Positions 59,384 through 64,000 of a stretch of 64,000 bases of DNA are shown here, one piece after another. Location: assembly GCF_000008765.1 (NCBI RefSeq), contig NC_003030.1:406001-470000 (forward strand). The letters run 5' to 3'. The first letter of the stretch is position 1. Each line of letters opens with the position of its first letter. Below the pieces are notes generated by a model. It did not search any database, was not told the origin of the DNA, and was given only the letters and a program-made list of their open reading frames with translations. The position numbers and the translations under genes are program-made. This stretch comes from Clostridium acetobutylicum ATCC 824. GTDB taxonomy: Bacteria; Bacillota; Clostridia; Clostridiales; Clostridiaceae.

Positions 59384-61558
59384 CTATTCGTTAGAATCTG
59401 ATCTTTTAGATTTTTTGTATCTGTATATTATAATTCCAATAGTAATCATAATAATAACCCAAATAATAGCTGATATAATATACACTATTCTATTATTCTT
59501 CTTTGTTTTCGCAGGAAGAATTTTGTGTATTATTGTATGTATTTTTGAGGATACAGTTGCACTGCTGCTGATATTTCCTTCAATAGTAAATTCAATCTTC
59601 TTTTCAGCCTTATTTCCATATTGATCTTTAACAGAAATTACTAATTCATGCTTTCCAGAAGAGGATATCTCATCTCCTATGTTGTAAGGATTTCCGTCTA
59701 AAGTTATCTTTGTATAGGAATCTACAACATCTTTTGAAAAGGATATTCTAGGAATTACAGAATGATCATAAGTCTTTCCATTTTCAATCTCAGAAACATA
59801 TATTTCTGGTGGAGTAGCCTTTATGAAGAAGTTATAAGCTTCTTTTGTTATATTTCCAGCCTTGTCCACTGCTTCTACAAGGAGTATATGTTTTCCATCC
59901 TGATTTATAAAACCGCCATGATAATCTTGACCATCAAGAAGTAATATAGACATAAGCTCATTAGGATCATTTATATATACATAAGGGTTTAAAAAGTAGT
60001 TAAAGAAACCATTGTTTGCGAGTCCTTTAATAGAAATGCTAGGAGCAGTCTTATCTATAAAGAAGTTCAAAATTTTTCGTGACATATTGTTTGCTTTATC
60101 TGAAGACTCTATAAGAAGTTGATAGCTTCCGTCCTGTGTAATTGGCTGAGCGTTATATTCAGCACCATTTAAAAACATTTTAAAGGAAGACAGATTAACG
60201 TCTGTGCTTGATGCTATAGGAGAAACAGATGAATTATAATAATAGTTATCAGACACATTAGAAATATTTATCTGTGGAGCTATAGTATCTACTATGAATT
60301 TCAAGTAAGATATTTCACTTAAGTTTCCGGCCTTATCCTTTGCTTGAGCTTCAACCTCATATGTACCATCTGAAAAAGCAGGCAAATCATCAAAAGAATA
60401 AGCTGATCCGTTTATAAGTAATTTTGATATAAAATCATCAGCATTTGTAGTCTTTGCCGTAGGTTTAAAAGGTGTATTAAAATACTGGCCATTGGTAAAG
60501 TTAAAGTTTAAAGAAGGAGCTGTTTTATCAATACTAAAGCTTATAGGCTCAGAGGTAGTGGTATTTCCAACTTTGTCATAAGCAGTTACTGTAAAAGAAT
60601 AAGTTCCTTCATTAGTAACTTCAAAAGAAAATGAACCATCCTCATTTTGAGATAATTGTACAGGTAAAACAGAATCATTTCTAGTTACATTAACAGTTGT
60701 TTTACTAGCATCAAGATCAGCATCGTTAATGCTTATCTTAGGTATTACGTTTGTATTTACACAACTATTATTAGTAATACCTGAAATGCTTATTTTTGGT
60801 GCAGTATTATCAATAGTAAATGATCTTGAAAAAGTAGTAGAGTTTCCAGCATCATCAACTACTTTTACAGATATACTGTAGTTTCCATCTTCTGAAAGAG
60901 GTTTTCCTAGGAAGGTTATGCTCCCATCTGCATTTTGAGTAGGAGTACCATCGTAAGGGTTTCCATTAAGTTTTATATCATAACTTGCAATGTGGTAGTT
61001 ATCACCTAATTTTATAACAGGATCTACCTCTCCGGAGTATATACCGGAATCATCTATAGTACGTCCATTTTTATCTTCAAAACTAATAGATGGTGGGTTT
61101 GTGTCTATTATAAAATCAACTGAAGAACTTTTTTGTGCTTGATTTCCAGTAGCAATTGTATTGGCTGTAGAATAAACAGTAAGAGTACTCTTTTGGCCAT
61201 TTGGTGTATTATCTCCTATTGTATCACCTTTAAGTGTTAATACATTTCCATCTTTACTTATAAAACTAAGCTTATATGGTTGTCCATTTAATGTTGCATA
61301 TATGGATTTACCTTGACCAACATCAGCCTCTGTTAAAAGGGGGTTGTTAATTTTTATTATAGGGTCTATCGTGCTGTTAAAAACTGAATTGCTGGATATA
61401 TTAGTTATATAAGGAGTGCCATCAATAGGTGCATCCTGAGCGGAATTAGTAGTGTTTTGAACAGCATTAGTATCAGCAGCTTTTACAGAATGATACGAAA
61501 AGGCTGCTGATATTATAAGAGCCGACAAAATCACTGAAGTAATTTTCTTATAATTCAA
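59384..61558 (-). CDS. Surface protein with repeated bacterial Ig-like domains and a C-terminal membrane anchor
   Basis: 724 residues. Signal peptide (ITSVILSALIISAAFSYHSVKA), then about seven repeats of roughly 80-90 residues with the pattern F-x-I-D-x-TAP-x-I and later NGxPY or a DGxY segment (for example FTIDNTAPKISISGI, FSIDKTAPSLNF, FFIDKTAPSISIKGL). The C-terminus has a basic linker, one membrane span (IISAIIWVIIMITIGIIIY) and a charged tail, with no LPxTG. Probably a membrane-anchored adhesin or wall-facing structural protein. It is divergent from the kinase gene. Function unknown beyond that. Confidence 0.8.
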   Translation of the reverse strand: MNYKKITSVILSALIISAAFSYHSVKAADTNAVQNTTNSAQDAPIDGTPYITNISSNSVFNSTIDPIIKINNPLLTEADVGQGKSIYATLNGQPYKLSFISKDGNVLTLKGDTIGDNTPNGQKSTLTVYSTANTIATGNQAQKSSSVDFIIDTNPPSISFEDKNGRTIDDSGIYSGEVDPVIKLGDNYHIASYDIKLNGNPYDGTPTQNADGSITFLGKPLSEDGNYSISVKVVDDAGNSTTFSRSFTIDNTAPKISISGITNNSCVNTNVIPKISINDADLDASKTTVNVTRNDSVLPVQLSQNEDGSFSFEVTNEGTYSFTVTAYDKVGNTTTSEPISFSIDKTAPSLNFNFTNGQYFNTPFKPTAKTTNADDFISKLLINGSAYSFDDLPAFSDGTYEVEAQAKDKAGNLSEISYLKFIVDTIAPQINISNVSDNYYYNSSVSPIASSTDVNLSSFKMFLNGAEYNAQPITQDGSYQLLIESSDKANNMSRKILNFFIDKTAPSISIKGLANNGFFNYFLNPYVYINDPNELMSILLLDGQDYHGGFINQDGKHILLVEAVDKAGNITKEAYNFFIKATPPEIYVSEIENGKTYDHSVIPRISFSKDVVDSYTKITLDGNPYNIGDEISSSGKHELVISVKDQYGNKAEKKIEFTIEGNISSSATVSSKIHTIIHKILPAKTKKNNRIVYIISAIIWVIIMITIGIIIYRYKKSKRSDSNE

Positions 61559-61752
61559 TGTTTTACCTCCCTTGGTGAATTTTTAATTTAAATCACTAGA
61601 TTATACAATAAATCAAAACAAAAAAAAATTCAACTAAATTATACAAAAATTTAATAAAAAATTTAAGTTAATCAACTTTTAGGTTAAAAAACTAGAATGT
61701 TATGGTGAAAAGTGATATCATAATAGTGAAAAATTTTCACGGGGTGTTTTGT

Positions 61753-63675
61753 TTGAATTTAGTAAATGAGATATTTGAAAATAAATATAAAATTATAGAT
61801 ATTCTTGGCAAAGGTGGTATGAGTACTGTATATTTGGCCAAGGACATTAAGCTTCAGAAGTTTTGGGCAATAAAAGAAGTATCTAATAATATAAACGATA
61901 CTTCAAAGTTAAAAGTAGACCTTCTAGCAGAAACCAATATACTTAAAAAGTTAGATCATCCTGCACTACCTAGAATAGTAGATATTATTAAAAGAGATGA
62001 AAGTCTATACATAGTAATGGATTTTATAGATGGTGTATCTTTGGACAAGTTTATTCACAAGAATGGTGCTATCAATGAAAAGGTTGTATTAGATTGGGCA
62101 AAGCAGATATGTGATGTTTTAAGCTATTTACATTCTCAAAAACCTAATCCAATAATATATAGAGATATGAAACCTGGAAATTTGATGCTTACACAAAATG
62201 GAAAGATAAAACTTATAGATTTTGGAATTGCACGTGAATATAAAAAAGAGGTTTCCAAAGATACAACGTACATAGGAACAAGAGGATATGCTGCTCCTGA
62301 ACAATACGGAGATTGTCAGAGTGACGCTAGAACGGACATATACAGTTTTGGTGTTACTTTATATCATATGCTTACAGGTAAGGGACCAAACGATCCTCCC
62401 TTTGAACTTAAACCAGTACGTGAACTTAATTCATCTCTTTCAGAAGGAATAGAACATATAATAGAAAAAAGTACAAGACAAGATCCGAGCTTAAGATATC
62501 AAAATGTAGATGAAATGCTTTATGATATCAAAAATATACATAAGTTAAATTCTAAGTACAAAAAACAGCTTGTAAAAAAATACATTAAAGTTGCAGCAAG
62601 CGCTTGTTTATTTATATTTTCTGTATTTCTTATAATTTCAGGAGTTTTAGGCATAAAGAGCGATAGTGCTAATGAATACAATAATATAATTGAAAATGGA
62701 AGCAAGCAAAATGGGGATAAGGCTGTGGAATATTTTAAGCAGGCTGTGGATAAAAACTCTAGCAATCCAAAAGCTTACATAAAAATTATAGATACGTACT
62801 TAGAAAATGGAGAATATGATCAAAGTATAGACTTTATTGAAACAAATTTAAATAATAAGCAATCGGAATTACTTAAGGACAATGAACTTTTATTTAAGAT
62901 AGGAATGGCCTATTTTGATGACGAAAGTTATGCTAAAGCCTACCAATATTTTAACAAAATAAAAGGTGCAGATATCAGCATAAGTGAGCCTTTGAAATAT
63001 TATAAGCCTGTTGCAAATGCATTATCAAAAGTGGATTTGCAAAACAAAGATAAAATTGTAAGTTCAATTACGCAGCTTGAAAAATACATAGATTCAAGAA
63101 GTGATGTTGATTATAAGGTAGAATCTTATATAACATTGGCGGAATTGTACAGAGATAATCCACAGATATTTCCTCAAAATACGGATAAGGAAATAGGAGT
63201 ACTTGAAAAAGCAAGTTCTGTTTCTGCTAATAAAAACAATGCTATATTATATGGACAGCTAGGACAGGCTTACTTTGATAAGGCAAGCGAAAGTAAAATA
63301 GAGCAGGATAAGTACAATTTCTACTTAAATAAAGCCCTAGATAGTTACAAAAATTCTATACAAATGGGAAGTAAAATATCAAACACATATTGTAAGTTAG
63401 GGCTTATATACAAGTATTTAGGTAATACGGCTGAAAGTAAGAATACCTTTCAGAAAGAAACTCAGCTATTCAGTGACGATTATAAGGGATACATGGAGAT
63501 GGCGCTTCTGGAATATGATTCACAGCAAAGTGCAGCTCCTGAAACTCGTAATTATAGTGAATTTGTTAAGTATTATAACAGTACTGTTTCAAAGAAATAC
63601 AATGAAAATGATGTCGATTTTATGACATTAAAGCAGGAATACAATGATTTAAAGAACCAAGGCGTTATAAAATAG
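61753..63675 (+). CDS. PknB-type Ser/Thr protein kinase with extracytoplasmic TPR region
   Basis: About 640 residues. Kinase domain 10-265: GKGGMSTVYLA (P-loop), AIKEV (Lys), catalytic loop IYRDMKPGNLM with Tyr instead of the usual His of HRD, DFGIAREY, GTRGYAAPEQYG and DIYSFGVTLYHMLTG. Membrane segment about 279-301 (AASACLFIFSVFLIISGVLGI). The outside part is TPR-like helices (AVEYFKQAVDKNSSNPKAYI, LGQAYFDKAS, KLGLIYKYLGNTAESKNTF). TTG 61753 has GGGGTG at proper distance. Kinases of this type often accompany type VII secretion genes, which fits the WXG100/toxin locus nearby. Confidence 0.87.
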   Translation: MNLVNEIFENKYKIIDILGKGGMSTVYLAKDIKLQKFWAIKEVSNNINDTSKLKVDLLAETNILKKLDHPALPRIVDIIKRDESLYIVMDFIDGVSLDKFIHKNGAINEKVVLDWAKQICDVLSYLHSQKPNPIIYRDMKPGNLMLTQNGKIKLIDFGIAREYKKEVSKDTTYIGTRGYAAPEQYGDCQSDARTDIYSFGVTLYHMLTGKGPNDPPFELKPVRELNSSLSEGIEHIIEKSTRQDPSLRYQNVDEMLYDIKNIHKLNSKYKKQLVKKYIKVAASACLFIFSVFLIISGVLGIKSDSANEYNNIIENGSKQNGDKAVEYFKQAVDKNSSNPKAYIKIIDTYLENGEYDQSIDFIETNLNNKQSELLKDNELLFKIGMAYFDDESYAKAYQYFNKIKGADISISEPLKYYKPVANALSKVDLQNKDKIVSSITQLEKYIDSRSDVDYKVESYITLAELYRDNPQIFPQNTDKEIGVLEKASSVSANKNNAILYGQLGQAYFDKASESKIEQDKYNFYLNKALDSYKNSIQMGSKISNTYCKLGLIYKYLGNTAESKNTFQKETQLFSDDYKGYMEMALLEYDSQQSAAPETRNYSEFVKYYNSTVSKKYNENDVDFMTLKQEYNDLKNQGVIK

Positions 63676-63685
63676 GAGGATATAA

Positions 63686-63943
63686 ATGGACCCTAAAGTT
63701 ATAGATATTATTAAAATAATTATTGGTATTTTAGGTGTTGCAGCCAGTATAGTGTTTTTATATTTTTCCATTATTCATAACTATCAAAGCAAGGAAGAAG
63801 AAACAATTGAAGTACCTGATATTAATGAAGATGTAAAAAGTTATAAAGAAGTTGATGGATTGGATACGGTTATATTAAATAATCCAGATGATACATTTGT
63901 AATTGACAAAAGAGAGAAGGACGATAGCACAGTTTGTTTATGA
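63686..63943 (+). CDS. Small single-span membrane protein
   Basis: 85 residues. One N-terminal membrane span (IIIGILGVAASIVFLYFSII), then an acidic soluble tail (EVPDINEDVKSYKEVDGLDTV). AGGAGG upstream, 10 bp after the kinase gene, so co-transcribed. It may be a partner or substrate of the kinase. No family recognised. Confidence 0.75.
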   Translation: MDPKVIDIIKIIIGILGVAASIVFLYFSIIHNYQSKEEETIEVPDINEDVKSYKEVDGLDTVILNNPDDTFVIDKREKDDSTVCL

Positions 63944-63964
63944 TATGGGAGGAAAAAAGCGTAT

Positions 63965-64000
63965 ATGATTGATTATAGTGATATAAACCTTTCAGATGAG
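63965..64000 (+). CDS. Start of a further gene, cut by the window end
   Basis: ATG 63965 opens MIDYSDINLSDE to the window end, with GGGAGG about 13 nt upstream and 21 bp after the previous stop. Twelve codons are too few to identify it. It probably continues the kinase operon. Confidence 0.5.
   Translation, partial: MIDYSDINLSDE

Noticed and set aside
1-64000. tRNA, rRNA, transposase or prophage genes
   Set aside because: Looked for along the window; no GC-rich clover-leaf, rRNA segment, transposase motif or phage structural gene was seen by eye.

Overview
The window is AT-rich, low-GC Firmicute DNA with Clostridium-style gene dress: strong GGAGG ribosome sites, several TTG starts, and short intergenic hairpin terminators. 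Gene content and order (pectin locus, SwrC/Bce locus, arginine-type ABC locus, sigma-54 cellobiose PTS operon, SAM-I controlled metB-metC, KDG operon with HPS/PHI, WXG100/toxin locus, Ser/Thr kinase) fit Clostridium acetobutylicum or a very close relative. That species call is recognition from memory, not a search.

Layout. 1-872: tail of a toxin/immunity-like region. 790-7052: DUF218 membrane protein, a large sortase-anchored double-domain nucleotidase, a Gpi18-like membrane glycosyltransferase. 7374-15808: pectin/oligogalacturonide locus. A minus-strand operon (GH105, CE4-type deacetylase, GPH symporter, LUD protein, cytoplasmic GH28) diverges from a LacI regulator and kduD. 16063-18036: hemerythrin-like protein, endonuclease V, frameshifted MBL hydrolase. 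18172-23147: 2-hydroxyacid dehydrogenase, AEC carrier, RocB-like M20 peptidase, class III aminotransferase. 23193-31612: GNAT, SwrC-like RND pump, BceRS-like two-component system, BceAB-like ABC transporter. 31635-37451: aminotransferase, arginine deiminase/DDAH-like enzyme, polar amino acid ABC transporter and a GntR regulator. 37520-38566: relic of a flavin-disulfide reductase gene and a soluble MCP. 38719-45147: CelR/LevR-like activator and cellobiose PTS operon with a phospho-beta-glucosidase. 45331-46984: unknown protein, five 92-bp tandem repeats, a lipoprotein. 47498-50049: SAM-I riboswitch and metB-metC. 50575-51030: secreted peptidoglycan-binding protein. 51385-55557: kdgR, kdgA, kdgK, HPS, PHI. 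55766-59340: WXG100 protein, polymorphic toxin, immunity gene, a broken displaced ParB-like toxin cassette with its own immunity gene, and a small orphan gene. 59384-64000: Ig-repeat surface protein, PknB-type kinase with TPRs, small membrane protein, start of another gene.

How it works together. Pectin oligomers are imported and trimmed by GH105 and GH28. The keto-deoxy sugar is interconverted by KduD and phosphorylated and split by KdgK/KdgA about 38 kb away. Operator reading suggests the two pectin loci are linked: sites of the kdgR type lie at kdgR, at kdgA, and over the start of the other LacI gene. A near-identical 6-4-6 inverted repeat precedes both the RND pump and the Bce-like ABC genes, so one response regulator may control both. 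A 23-bp shared site joins the 18-23 kb amino acid catabolic cluster to the 33-37 kb arginine-type cluster, which also carries ARG-box-like sites.

Most unusual items: the displaced toxin cassette, the 92-bp repeat family, an ABC permease with three compensating frame changes exactly in its EAA loop, the intact promoter/operator driving a 16-codon reductase relic, and the shared-operator regulatory links.
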